A stretch of DNA of 64,000 nt from Sporomusa acidovorans (GTDB lineage: Bacteria; Bacillota; Negativicutes; Sporomusales; Sporomusaceae), in the NCBI RefSeq assembly GCF_002257695.2, contig NZ_CP155571.1; one strand, given 5' to 3'. How positions within the stretch are numbered: the first letter of the stretch is position 1; the number at the start of each line of letters is the position of its first letter. The translations under genes and the position numbers were made by a program. Of the stretch, positions 8,175-17,428 are shown one piece after another. The notes beneath the pieces were generated by a model. That model was not told the origin of the DNA and did no database searches. It saw only the letters and a list, made by a program, of their open reading frames with translations.

Positions 8175-9485
8175 CTATTTTAGGGATTCTGCCGCCGCTT
8201 CCTTCTTAGGAATTAACAGCACGGAAATTGTGCCCAAAATTGCGAATGAAGCCAGGAAATACATGCCAGCGTTGGTTGAGCCGGTCACGTCTTTCAGGAA
8301 GCCGACCATATAGGGGCCGAAGAATCCGCCCAAGTTACCGAACGAGTTGATGATCGCAATCCCTACGGCAGCCGTAGCCTCCGACAGGTACATATTCGGC
8401 AGGGTCCAGTATGTGCCGACAAAGGAATAGATAGCGGCCTGACTTACGCAGAGCAGCAACATCGACAGCATCAAATTATCAGTCATGGTTAACCCTATCA
8501 GGCCAAAAAAGGCAAAGCCGATGGGAATAGCCGTATGATACCGGCGTTCCTGTTTGGCATCAGAACGTTTAGCAACATAAACCATGGCGGCAATCGCGCA
8601 CATATACGGAATGGTGGAGATTAACCCGATATTGGATAAGCTCATTGCCTTAGCCAGATTTTTTAGTATCTGCGGCATCCACATGCCAAGTCCGTACAAC
8701 GCCAGAACGTAGCAGAGGTAACAGAAGGCCAGATGCCACACGCGGCCGTTTTTAAATACTTCCCATTTGTTGGCCACTTTCACTTTTAACTGTTTGGCTA
8801 CATGTTCGCGCTCAAGCTCGGCAATCAGCCATTTCTTTTCTTCTGCTGTCAGGAACTTAGCCTGATCCGGTCTGTCTACCATCACAAACAGCGTAACGAT
8901 TCCCAAAAGAATTGCCGGAACTCCCTCGAGGATAAACATCCAGCGCCAGCCGGCCAGACCCAGCCAGACTACGTTTTCCATTATCCAGGACGATATGGGG
9001 CCAACGATGATATTTGCCAACGCCATGCCGCACATAAACAGCGACATTGTTTTGGCAAAATGCTTGGTCGGAAACCAAAACGTAAAATACAGGACAATGC
9101 ACGGATAAAAACCGGCTTCGGCGGCACCGAGCAGAGCCCGCAAAATGGCAACATGGGTAACATTTTGCGCAAATGCCAGAATGACCGTCACCAGTCCCCA
9201 ACTGACAAGAATCCGGGCAATCCATTTCCGGGCGCCAACTTTATGCATGATAACATTACTGGGAACTTCAAAAAAGAAATACGTTATAAAAAAGATACCG
9301 GCCAGCATCCCAAACGTACTGGCACTAATTCCTAAATCCTTGTTCATTTGCAATGCGGCAAAACCAATATTCACCCGGTCGAGCATAGCAACGATATATA
9401 ACAGCATAACATAGGGCACAAGTTTCCAGCGGATTTTGGTCATGAGTTGATCTTCTTGTTGTTCAGTAAAGCTTATGTTTGTCAA
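8175..9485 (-). CDS. MFS transporter, anion:cation symporter (ACS) type
   Basis: About 436 residues with twelve hydrophobic segments in two halves. The segment MLYIVAMLDRVNIGFAALQM in the first helix and the FFEVPSN and GARKW motifs are typical of the ACS subfamily that imports organic anions such as galactonate, tartrate and phthalate. The usual ATG is absent; TTG at 9485 lies seven bases after GGAGGTG and is preferred over the GTG inside that ribosome site. A gamma-glutamyltransferase gene lies upstream on the same strand, separated by a terminator and about 500 bases. Substrate unknown. Confidence 0.9.
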   Translation of the reverse strand: MTNISFTEQQEDQLMTKIRWKLVPYVMLLYIVAMLDRVNIGFAALQMNKDLGISASTFGMLAGIFFITYFFFEVPSNVIMHKVGARKWIARILVSWGLVTVILAFAQNVTHVAILRALLGAAEAGFYPCIVLYFTFWFPTKHFAKTMSLFMCGMALANIIVGPISSWIMENVVWLGLAGWRWMFILEGVPAILLGIVTLFVMVDRPDQAKFLTAEEKKWLIAELEREHVAKQLKVKVANKWEVFKNGRVWHLAFCYLCYVLALYGLGMWMPQILKNLAKAMSLSNIGLISTIPYMCAIAAMVYVAKRSDAKQERRYHTAIPIGFAFFGLIGLTMTDNLMLSMLLLCVSQAAIYSFVGTYWTLPNMYLSEATAAVGIAIINSFGNLGGFFGPYMVGFLKDVTGSTNAGMYFLASFAILGTISVLLIPKKEAAAESLK

Positions 9486-9985
9486 TGAATACACCTCCGT
9501 TAGTTTGCTTATACTCTTTTCTTACTAAACTGCGACTAGCGGATCGGCTGCTTTAGTCCCCACCTCCTCATAGACTTAATTTCTATCAGCAGGTCCTGCA
9601 TCAATGGAAAAACGTATAGTGACAAATCAGCTTAGCACTATAACAATAATTTCCATGGCAGTATCCATACCTGATTCAGCGAAGTATATTAACATAAGTT
9701 ATATTTCAGAATTTTCAATTATATATAAAACCATTTTGGCAAAATTTTAGCTGTTTGATCTCCTAAAACTTTGCTGCGCAACCGTTTCACTACCCTGATG
9801 AACCGTGATATAGCCTATATAACGGAAGTTTTGAGATTTTTGTTCTATATTGTCGAATATTGTTTTTATTTTTCCATACTCATACTTTATCCTAACTACC
9901 GGCTTGTTGTCAACAAATATATTTAATATTCATATTGCTTCAAGTTTTATGATAACCGCCTTCCTGGGCGAGTCCAAAAAACAAA
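9486..9985. other. Intergenic region upstream of the MFS gene, no gene seen
   Basis: About 500 bases, AT-rich, with no convincing reading frame. It must contain the MFS promoter. No recognised operator or RNA motif was found. Confidence 0.4.
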
Positions 9986-10014
9986 GAAACAAGGGCGCTA
10001 ACTGTCCTTGTTTC
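9986..10014 (-). terminator. Intrinsic terminator of the gamma-glutamyltransferase gene
   Basis: Stem GAAACAAGG / CCTTGTTTC followed on the minus strand by a T-rich tail (TTTGTTTTTTGG), starting 28 bases after the stop codon. Confidence 0.75.
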
Positions 10015-10041
10015 TAGTATCGACAGACATATAGATGAGGT

Positions 10042-11646
10042 CTACCAGGCAGCCGCCGTGCCGTCGGTGCGGGGTTCTGTCCCCCCGGCTAAAACACCGT
10101 GCTCATCCCGCCAAATTATTTGCCCTCTGCCCATGGAAATATTGCCTACTGTCCGCCCTATATCATGCCCACGCCGTACGAGAGCCTCGGCAATAGCTTC
10201 CGGGAACTGATTTTCTACCAGAATAGTTTTTCCTGAAGTCCATTGCCAGCGTGGCGCATCAAGCGCCGCTTGCGGATTAAGCTGAAAATCAATCGTATTC
10301 ATCACCATCTGCAGGTGTCCCTGCGGCTGAACAAACGCCCCCATAACGCCGAAGGGTCCGACGGCCCGGCCGTTTTGAGTCATAAAGCCCGGAATAATGG
10401 TATGATAAGGCTTTTTCCCGGGTTCCAGGCAATTAGGATGGCTGGGATCAAGCGAAAAATTACAGCCACGGTTATGAAGGGCAATACCGGTATTAGGCAC
10501 CACCAGTCCGGAGCCAAACCCCATATAATTGCTCTGAATGTAAGACACCATATTGCCTTCCGCGTCGGCTGTTGCTAAATAAACCGTCCCGCCCTTAGGC
10601 GGCGTGACGGGCATTGGCTGCAAAGCCTGACTGCCGATAAGCTTTCGCCGTTCAGCGGCAAAGCTATCAGACAACAAATCTTCCACACTAACCCGCATCT
10701 TACGGGGGTCCGCAATATGGGCCAAGCCATCGGCAAAAGCCAGCTTCATAGCCTCAAACTGTTTGTGATATGTTTCAACAGACTCTTTATTGGTAAAGGT
10801 AAAGCCTTTAAGAATATTTAACGCCATCAATGTAATCAGGCCGTGACCGTTAGGGGGAATTTCCCAAATGTCATAGCCACGGTAATTAATGTGAATAGGT
10901 TCAACCCATTCCGGCCGGAACCCGGCTAAATCGCTCTCCCGGATAAAACCGCCAGATTTTTGGGCAAAAGAAACAATTTTATCAGCAAGTTCGCCTTGAT
11001 AAAAAGCTGCGGTTTTTGACTCTGCAAGTAACTGCAAGGTTGCGGCATGATCGCTTGAGCTCCATATTTCCCCGGCCCTGGGCGCATGCCCCTGGGGTGC
11101 AAACGTGTCAAACCAGTACTTAAATTCTGCGCCGTCGGCATTGCTGAACCGTTTAAACCCTTCTTCCCATTGCAGGCTATGGATTGGCGATACCGGGAAC
11201 CCTTTGGCGGCATACTCAATAGCCGGTGCCATAATTTCCGGCAAAGTTAACCTGCCAAAACGCTCAACCAGTGCTCCCCAGGCCGCCGGTGCTCCGGGTA
11301 CGGTTACCGGCAGCCAGCCGTTGTTGGGCATAACTTTATGTCCCTGCCTCCTTACGGTTTCCGGTGAAAGCGCCGTCGGGGCCGGCCCGCTGGCATTCAG
11401 ACCATACAACTTGTCTTTGACCCAAACCAGCGCAAAGGCATCCCCGCCAATACCATTCGATGTCGGTTCAACCACTGTCAGACAAACAGCCGTTGCAACC
11501 GCCGCATCAACGGCATTGCCGCCCTTGCGCAGAATTGCCAGTCCGGCCTGTGCGGCCAGCGCTTGCGACGTTGCCACCATGCCATTTCTGGCATACACAA
11601 CGCTCCGTCTGGACGGATAGGGGTTATAAAGTGCGTCGAATTTCAT
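10042..11646 (-). CDS. ggt: Gamma-glutamyltransferase family protein
   Basis: A 534-residue Ntn-hydrolase precursor. Family features are GMVATSQALAAQAGLAIL near residue 22, GGNAVDAAVA near 42, GIGGDAF near 66 and the autoprocessing site GGTVYLATADAEGN, in which the Thr after GG becomes the nucleophile. A second-subunit segment NRGCNFSLDPSHPN follows. Such enzymes transfer or hydrolyse gamma-glutamyl groups, for example of glutathione. There is no clear signal peptide, so the enzyme appears cytosolic, unlike the classical periplasmic or secreted Ggt. Ribosome site GGAGGG. Confidence 0.92.
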   Translation of the reverse strand: MKFDALYNPYPSRRSVVYARNGMVATSQALAAQAGLAILRKGGNAVDAAVATAVCLTVVEPTSNGIGGDAFALVWVKDKLYGLNASGPAPTALSPETVRRQGHKVMPNNGWLPVTVPGAPAAWGALVERFGRLTLPEIMAPAIEYAAKGFPVSPIHSLQWEEGFKRFSNADGAEFKYWFDTFAPQGHAPRAGEIWSSSDHAATLQLLAESKTAAFYQGELADKIVSFAQKSGGFIRESDLAGFRPEWVEPIHINYRGYDIWEIPPNGHGLITLMALNILKGFTFTNKESVETYHKQFEAMKLAFADGLAHIADPRKMRVSVEDLLSDSFAAERRKLIGSQALQPMPVTPPKGGTVYLATADAEGNMVSYIQSNYMGFGSGLVVPNTGIALHNRGCNFSLDPSHPNCLEPGKKPYHTIIPGFMTQNGRAVGPFGVMGAFVQPQGHLQMVMNTIDFQLNPQAALDAPRWQWTSGKTILVENQFPEAIAEALVRRGHDIGRTVGNISMGRGQIIWRDEHGVLAGGTEPRTDGTAAAW

Positions 11647-11829
11647 TTTTCTCCCTCCACCAAAAGACTCATTCTCGACTTAGGTATATCTAACCAGTTC
11701 GCAAAAGCCACTTCATTTCCCTTCAATATATTACCATTTTATGCAAATATTATTGTCTATCCTTCACAATGATACTTAAATCCGCATAGCTGCCTAGTGG
11801 TCAGCGTGGGAAAGGCAGAAATCAAAAAA

Positions 11830-11874
11830 GCGATGGCTGCTGGTCTTACATTGAGTAAGACCAGCGGCCATCGC
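11830..11874. terminator. Long hairpin (20 bp stem, one mismatch) upstream of ggt
   Basis: GCGATGGCTGCTGGTCTTAC and GTAAGACCAGCGGCCATCGC pair around five bases. A second smaller hairpin (AAAGCCC.. GGGGC) follows on the plus side. There is no gene on the plus strand that it would terminate, and it lies about 180 bases upstream of ggt, so its role is unclear. Confidence 0.45.
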
Positions 11875-12017
11875 CTATTGGAAAAGCCCGAAGGGGCAAT
11901 TTACAAAGTTCTAAGGGACGACACCTTTTTAGAAGCGTTTGTATATCTACCCCTGCACTATCATTATAATCTAAATATTATGTGAAGTTAAGCGGAAATT
12001 TATGGAATACTTCCTTC

Positions 12018-12046
12018 TTGCTAAAAAGTCCCTTATTCTTTATAAT
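12018..12046 (+). promoter_or_regulatory. Promoter of the radical SAM gene
   Basis: TTGCTA, 17 bases, TATAAT; start of transcription expected near 12053, about 70 bases before the start codon. Confidence 0.7.
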
Positions 12047-12125
12047 TTTACTGGTTGTTCATTTATCCGGTCTTGTTGAGTATTTGATCATTTATGTGGT
12101 CTGACAAGAAAAGAGGAATCATATT

Positions 12126-13451
12126 TTGCCTGATCTAACCAACCAATGCGAGACAATCCTGCCAGTCGAAAATCCCGCATTACGCGATTATTTAAAAATC
12201 TATCAAGCAATTGACCTGGATTTTCTGGAACAAATACAAGCGGCCGGCCTGGCGGTGGATGTTCCGGCAGGCCGGCCGGCAGCAGATAAAATTAAGCGTC
12301 TCAAATCGTTAGGAGCGATTGGCCGTAATGCCGACAAAAGCCTTTATTCCAACTGGCTTTCTCCGGCCTGCGCCGCCTGCCGGCAAGGGATAGACAGCAT
12401 CTCTCTCTACCTGTCGCTCATGTGCCCGCGCCATTGCTACTATTGCTTCAATCCCAACCAGGAAGCCTATTCCTACTACCTGGCCAATCAGCGCGACTGT
12501 ATCCGGGAACTTGCCGCTCTTTACAAGGCTAATCAAAAGCTCAAATATATTGCCCTTACCGGGGGCGAGCCCTTATTGCACCACCGGGAAACAATCGAGT
12601 TCTTCCGTTATGCCAAAAGCAATTTCAAACGAGTTCACACCAGACTCTACACGGCCGGCGACTTGCTTGACCGCCCCTTGCTGCAGCAGTTGCAAGAAAC
12701 GCAGCTTGATGAAATTCGCTTCAGTATCAAATTAGAAGACAGTGCTGCAACGATACGTCAAATTTATGAACACATCTGCTGGGCCAAAGAATATATTCCT
12801 CATGTGTTGGTGGAAATGCCGGTTATACCCGGCAGCTTACAAAAAATGCGGCACCTGCTAAGGGATCTTGACGAGTTAGGGGTTACCGGGATTAATTTGT
12901 TAGAATTTTGCTTTCCGTTCCATAATGCCGCTGAATTTCGCAAACGCTCCTTTACAATAAAAAATCCGCCATTCCAGGTTCTGTACAATTACCGCTATGC
13001 CGGCGGCCTGCCGGTATCACAGAGCGAAACGGCCTGTCTGGAGCTTATAGAATTCGCCATACGGGAAAAGTTGCGGCTTGGCGTACATTATTGCTCGCTG
13101 GAAAATAAATTTACCGAACAAATATATCAGCAAAACAGCCGTCACTATAAACTCTTTCCATTAACCTATTTTTCCCCCCATGATTTTTTTCTGAAAACCG
13201 CCAAAGTATTTGGCGACGATATTCCGACTGCGCTGCGAGAGCTAAAAAGCCATAAAACCTCCCCTTACCGACTGGACAAAAAATACGGCTACCTCGAAAT
13301 CCCCGTGCAGGCTGTGCCCAGACTAAAAAAGCTGGACCTTGCGATCGGCCTTTGTTCCCATATAATTGAAAATCGAGAAGGTAAACCATGCCTGCGCGAA
13401 CTAAAAGTTGATGTAATACGGACAGGCGGCTTTGATATACGGCAATTATAA
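12126..13451 (+). CDS. Radical SAM enzyme of unknown function
   Basis: A 441-residue radical SAM protein. The cluster motif CPRHCYYC (CxxxCxxC) is at about residue 100, preceded by a CAAC pair 18-20 residues earlier and followed by the SAM-binding ALTGGEPLLH segment. A further Cys (HYCSLENKF) lies near residue 320 and the C-terminal part has no recognised domain. The start is a TTG, with AGAGGAA about eight bases upstream and no ATG nearby. It has its own promoter and terminator and no operon partner, so neighbours do not reveal the substrate. Confidence 0.85.
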   Translation: MPDLTNQCETILPVENPALRDYLKIYQAIDLDFLEQIQAAGLAVDVPAGRPAADKIKRLKSLGAIGRNADKSLYSNWLSPACAACRQGIDSISLYLSLMCPRHCYYCFNPNQEAYSYYLANQRDCIRELAALYKANQKLKYIALTGGEPLLHHRETIEFFRYAKSNFKRVHTRLYTAGDLLDRPLLQQLQETQLDEIRFSIKLEDSAATIRQIYEHICWAKEYIPHVLVEMPVIPGSLQKMRHLLRDLDELGVTGINLLEFCFPFHNAAEFRKRSFTIKNPPFQVLYNYRYAGGLPVSQSETACLELIEFAIREKLRLGVHYCSLENKFTEQIYQQNSRHYKLFPLTYFSPHDFFLKTAKVFGDDIPTALRELKSHKTSPYRLDKKYGYLEIPVQAVPRLKKLDLAIGLCSHIIENREGKPCLRELKVDVIRTGGFDIRQL

Positions 13452-13479
13452 TGGCAACATCATGTTGAATTACCTAACT

Positions 13480-13523
13480 AATAGATAAAAGCAGATTCTT
13501 ACATGAATCTGCTTTTATCTATT
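13480..13523. terminator. Bidirectional terminator
   Basis: AATAGATAAAAGCAGATTC and GAATCTGCTTTTATCTATT form a 19 bp stem with AT-rich flanks, between the convergent radical SAM gene and the dms operon. Confidence 0.85.
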
Positions 13524-13577
13524 AAAGAATTACTTTCCTGCTCCCCTTTTGGGGACCGAAGCTTAAAGTCACTTTAA

Positions 13578-14420
13578 TTATAAACCAATCGCTACGCCGA
13601 TACCATAAAAGATCGTTCGGTTTACGATTTCACCAACCATCACTAAGGCTGTCAGGACATAAATCAGCTTACTCATTTCTTTCTTATAGGCAATTTTGCC
13701 AAGTCCCAGTAAGGCGATAACCAGACAAACCCACATGAGTAGTAAAGTGCCTGTCTTGCTCGCCAATACATGTAAAGACGCTAACCCCGCTGTTCCCGCT
13801 TCAGCCAGTTGCCCGGCGAAAAAGGCATAAAAGCCTGCCTGCGCCACAATACCGGCAAAAGTCAGGAACAAGGCCACAGCTAAATACGCTTTTGCCTGCG
13901 GGTGTTCGAAAATTTCTACCCCATTCAATAAAAAGGAAACTCCTAAAAATGCCCCCATGGCACAGGTCGCGCCAATGAAAGTAATGTAAGAATGTCCCAT
14001 TCCCCAGGCGGGAATTACTGTATTAGCATAGATGGCGGCTTGACACAACACACAGACAATGCCCACACCACTGGCGATTGCCGCTGCGCCGGCAAAGTTT
14101 TTGCCTTTCCGCGCCAAAAGATAAGCCCCACCTACGGAAACAAAGAATAACCCGTTCAGCACAATTTCCCGGCTTAGCCAGGAACTCCCGAGGTTCAGCA
14201 TCGCATTCATCGCCTTGACCGGGCTTCCCAAATGGGATGCCGATACCAGCATGGCCACGACTGTCAAAATTGTTGCCGTTAGCAATCCTAACCGGTATTT
14301 ATCGGTATTTTCCTGATTGACTCCCAGTATTTTACTTCCCACACTCAACATGACCACTAAGCCGACTGCCGCCTGGGAAAGAATCGTATACGTAACCAAA
14401 TAAAATTCTCCGCTCACCAT
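13578..14420 (-). CDS. DmsC-type membrane anchor of molybdoenzyme 1
   Basis: A 280-residue protein with about eight transmembrane segments of the DmsC/NrfD-like family, which binds menaquinol and passes electrons to the DmsB-like ferredoxin. The start ATG at 14420 follows AAAGGAGGCAAC; a longer frame to 14618 overlaps the preceding gene and is spurious. The segments SHLGSPVKA and SSWLSREI match the homologous anchor encoded at 41823-42647. Last gene of torD-dmsA-dmsB-dmsC. Confidence 0.9.
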   Translation of the reverse strand: MVSGEFYLVTYTILSQAAVGLVVMLSVGSKILGVNQENTDKYRLGLLTATILTVVAMLVSASHLGSPVKAMNAMLNLGSSWLSREIVLNGLFFVSVGGAYLLARKGKNFAGAAAIASGVGIVCVLCQAAIYANTVIPAWGMGHSYITFIGATCAMGAFLGVSFLLNGVEIFEHPQAKAYLAVALFLTFAGIVAQAGFYAFFAGQLAEAGTAGLASLHVLASKTGTLLLMWVCLVIALLGLGKIAYKKEMSKLIYVLTALVMVGEIVNRTIFYGIGVAIGL

Positions 14421-14451
14421 TAAAGTTGCCTCCTTTGCAAAGTTTTCTTGC

Positions 14452-15021
14452 TTACAGACTGTCCTTATGCGGTACAAGTACCAGTGATGGCTTGGTAATA
14501 TTGGGGTCAGGCATGACTTTGCAGGTACCAACCCCGCTGTATTTTGACCGCAATTCTTCGATTTCCCCATAATGGAGCAGCCGCAACGGACAAGCAGCAA
14601 CACACGCCGGTTCCTCATTTTTCGCGAGCAAGTCCCGGCAGAAATCGCATTTTCCCATGACTCCCGACTTTACATTCATTTGCGGCGCACCGTACGGGCA
14701 GGACCAGGCGCAATAACCGCAGCCGATGCATATATCCTGGTTTACGGATACAATTCCCGTCTGCGGGTCTTTTCTCATGGCGCCGGACGGACAGTTTTTT
14801 ACACATTTGGGTTCGGCACAATGGTTGCAGCTAATACTCAGACTGTAGGCAAATACATTATTCGTAAAACTATTTCCCGCTTGGGTGTAACCACCGCCCT
14901 CGTAAGTCGTTACCCGGCGGAAATTTTGACCCACTTCGTTATTTTGTTTATCTTTGCAAGCAATTTGACAGGCTTTGCAGCCTGTACAATATTGGCTCTC
15001 ATGCACAAATCCTAATTGCAT
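14452..15021 (-). CDS. DmsB-type four-cluster ferredoxin subunit 1
   Basis: 189 residues with four Cys motifs for [4Fe-4S] clusters: CTGCKACQIAC, CNHCAEPKCVKNC, CIGCGYCAWSC and CDFCRDLLAKNEEPACVAAC. It carries electrons from the membrane anchor to the molybdopterin subunit. I chose the ATG at 15021, since the GTG one codon earlier sits inside the upstream leader. Fourteen bases separate it from dmsA. Confidence 0.95.
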   Translation of the reverse strand: MQLGFVHESQYCTGCKACQIACKDKQNNEVGQNFRRVTTYEGGGYTQAGNSFTNNVFAYSLSISCNHCAEPKCVKNCPSGAMRKDPQTGIVSVNQDICIGCGYCAWSCPYGAPQMNVKSGVMGKCDFCRDLLAKNEEPACVAACPLRLLHYGEIEELRSKYSGVGTCKVMPDPNITKPSLVLVPHKDSL

Positions 15022-15037
15022 CACTACCCGCTCCCTT

Positions 15038-17398
15038 CTATAGTGCCTTAACTTCTACCAAATTTGTGTGCTGGGCGTTGCCTTTTGCCAGCGGTGTCGG
15101 CTTCAGGTTGGTCAAAATATTGATTGCCCCCCGGGTATCTGTACCCTTTCCATCCGGGGTATACCAGCCGCCCTGGGGCACGGCAACCACACCCGGCATA
15201 ATCCGCGGGGTGAGCTTCACAAAAATCTGCATTTTACCGCGGTCATTAAAGACTTCTACCCGGTCTCCGTTTTTGATATGACGTTTTTGGGCATCTACAG
15301 GATTCATCCACATTTCTTGCCTGCCCACTTCTTCCATCCAGGGGTTATTGTCATGGGTGGAATGGGAACGTCTTCCATAATGCCAGCCAATTAGCTGCAG
15401 CGAATATTTTTCTATCAGCGGATCTTCCGGTCCTTCCCAGGACTTAATATATTTGGGTATTGCCGGAATCTCCGCCGGCTGATTCAAATCATACAGCCTG
15501 CGGGAGAAAATTTCGATTTTCCCCGACGGTGTAGGAAACGGATTGTGTTCAAAATCCTTAATCTGTTTTTCAAATGCAACTTGTGGTTCGCTATGCGCCC
15601 ACTTAAAAATTCCCCGTTTGCGAAACTCCTCATAGCCCGGCAGTTCGGGCTTTTTGGCTTTCATTCCGGCATAAACCGCCTTGCACCAGTCGTACATGGT
15701 CTCATGACCTTCGGTAAACTTATCTTTAATGCCTAGTTTGTCAGCAACTTCCATCATCCAGTAATATTCAAAACGGCACTCGAACGGCGGTTCAATAGCC
15801 TTGCTCATACTACAGATATAATCGCCGGAATTCCAGGGACTGCGCATATTGTCCTCTTCAAATACAGTCGTACCGGGAAGTAAAATATCCGCAAATTTAG
15901 CGCTGGGTGTCATGAAAATATCGGAACAGACAATAAACTCACATTTGCCGGTGTCTTTTAAAATTTCGATTGTTTTATTAATGTCGCCATGTTGGTTTAA
16001 CAAGCATTGCCCTGACATATTCCAGATCATCTTAATATTGCTGGTAAGCTTGGCTACACCGGTCAAGCCATGATCCCTTTTATTCATTCCCACACCGTTT
16101 TGCACTGCTTCCGTCCAGAGAAAACAAGGAATTTTTCCATTGAACGGATTTTTTCCGATCGGCACACTGCCTACGCCGTGGCGGTCCGTATATCCTGCTC
16201 CGGAAGCAGAGCCACCCTTAATGCCAACGTTCCCGGTAAGGGCGGCAAGTACCGTCCCGCCGCGAACAGGCTGTTCGCCGTAAGCATGGCGCTGCGGTCC
16301 GAAACCTTGCAGTAAGGCGGCGGGCTTCATCGTGGCATACTCCCGGCCCAACTGTCTAATTCTGTTAGCCGGCACACCGGTAATTTTTGCCGCCCATTCC
16401 GGGGTTTTGGCAATGCCGTCTTTTTCGCCTAAAATATAGGCCTTATAGCTTTCTTTGCCATCAATCCCTTCGGGCATATGCGCTTCATCAAAGCCAACGC
16501 AGAACTTGTCCAAAAAGGCCTGGTCATGTAAATTTTCCGTAATGATGGTATACGCCATAGCGTCCATTAACGCATTATCGGTAGTCGGCCTGAGTGCAAT
16601 CCAGTCATCCGCTAAAGCGGCAGCCGTTGCGCTATAGCGCGGATCGACGACAATAATTTTCGTGCCGGCTTCTTTAGCCCGTTTAAGATAATACATCATT
16701 AAACTGCCGAAAATCGTTTCCGCCGGATTATGCCCCCAGAGAATGATTAATTTCGAATTGACAAAATCATCCGGTGTATTGCCGGTTGCCGTCGTGCCGT
16801 ACGTATACGGCGTAGCATAGGTAGTGGCCGCCGAACTGTAAGAATTGTAAAAATCCAGATAGCCGCCGTCCAAAGCCAGCAGCCTTTTGGCTAAATTCAT
16901 CGGGTGGATAGCCCCGCTGTAGCCCCAAGCGTAATTTACATACCGTGAACCCGGACCGTAAGTTTCCTTGATTCGTTTCGTCTCGCGGGCAATTGTTTCT
17001 ACCGCCTCGTCCCAGGTAATGCGCTCAAACTTACCTTCGCCCCGTTCCCCAACCCGCTTCAGGGGGTATTTCAAGCGGTCAGGACTGAGAAAAGTTTTAC
17101 GGTAGCCCCGTCCTCTGACACAGGCGCGGACTTGTGGACTTTCCGGAGCATCCGGTTCACTGTCAGTACTTAATTTTACAATGGTACCATCCTTGACATG
17201 CGCCTTGATCACACAACAACCGCCGCAGTTATTCCGTCCGGCCGTCGGTACAACAGTGATACCATCATCCTGCGCCTGTACCGCTTCCACAGACTTTAAA
17301 CCAATAGTGGCTGTCCCGGTAATCGCTAAACTCCCGCCAACCGCGCCGCATAGCTTCAAAAAATTTCTTCTCGACAGACTGAACTTTTTTGTACTCAT
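15038..17398 (-). CDS. DmsA-type molybdopterin oxidoreductase 1 (Tat-exported)
   Basis: 786 residues. A twin-arginine signal (SRRNFLKLCGAVGG) starts at about residue 9, so the enzyme is exported folded. The Fe-S motif NCGGCC.. RACVRGRG shows only three of the four usual Cys ligands, a feature shared with its paralogue at 43268-45622. The family segments DRLKYPLKRVGERGEGKFER, NSYSSAATTYATPYTYG (with the probable Ser ligand of Mo) and LWGHNPAETIFG follow. The most likely substrates are S-oxides or N-oxides such as DMSO, but the related family is broad. Confidence 0.92.
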   Translation of the reverse strand: MSTKKFSLSRRNFLKLCGAVGGSLAITGTATIGLKSVEAVQAQDDGITVVPTAGRNNCGGCCVIKAHVKDGTIVKLSTDSEPDAPESPQVRACVRGRGYRKTFLSPDRLKYPLKRVGERGEGKFERITWDEAVETIARETKRIKETYGPGSRYVNYAWGYSGAIHPMNLAKRLLALDGGYLDFYNSYSSAATTYATPYTYGTTATGNTPDDFVNSKLIILWGHNPAETIFGSLMMYYLKRAKEAGTKIIVVDPRYSATAAALADDWIALRPTTDNALMDAMAYTIITENLHDQAFLDKFCVGFDEAHMPEGIDGKESYKAYILGEKDGIAKTPEWAAKITGVPANRIRQLGREYATMKPAALLQGFGPQRHAYGEQPVRGGTVLAALTGNVGIKGGSASGAGYTDRHGVGSVPIGKNPFNGKIPCFLWTEAVQNGVGMNKRDHGLTGVAKLTSNIKMIWNMSGQCLLNQHGDINKTIEILKDTGKCEFIVCSDIFMTPSAKFADILLPGTTVFEEDNMRSPWNSGDYICSMSKAIEPPFECRFEYYWMMEVADKLGIKDKFTEGHETMYDWCKAVYAGMKAKKPELPGYEEFRKRGIFKWAHSEPQVAFEKQIKDFEHNPFPTPSGKIEIFSRRLYDLNQPAEIPAIPKYIKSWEGPEDPLIEKYSLQLIGWHYGRRSHSTHDNNPWMEEVGRQEMWMNPVDAQKRHIKNGDRVEVFNDRGKMQIFVKLTPRIMPGVVAVPQGGWYTPDGKGTDTRGAINILTNLKPTPLAKGNAQHTNLVEVKAL

Positions 17399-17428
17399 AT
17401 AACTTCCTCCTCCACTGCTGTCTGCTAT

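Noticed and set aside
9737..9752. TGGCAAAATTTTAGCT as a sigma-54 promoter
   Set aside because: The -12 part is poor (AGC instead of TTGC) and no plus-strand gene follows.
11797..11985. 62-codon open frame upstream of the radical SAM gene
   Set aside because: It runs through a 20 bp perfect-type hairpin, has no ribosome site and ends before the promoter of the next gene.
14421..14618. N-terminal extension of DmsC1 overlapping dmsB1
   Set aside because: The ATG at 14420 has a consensus ribosome site and matches the paralogue's start; the extension is the antisense-free overlap of dmsB1 in another frame.
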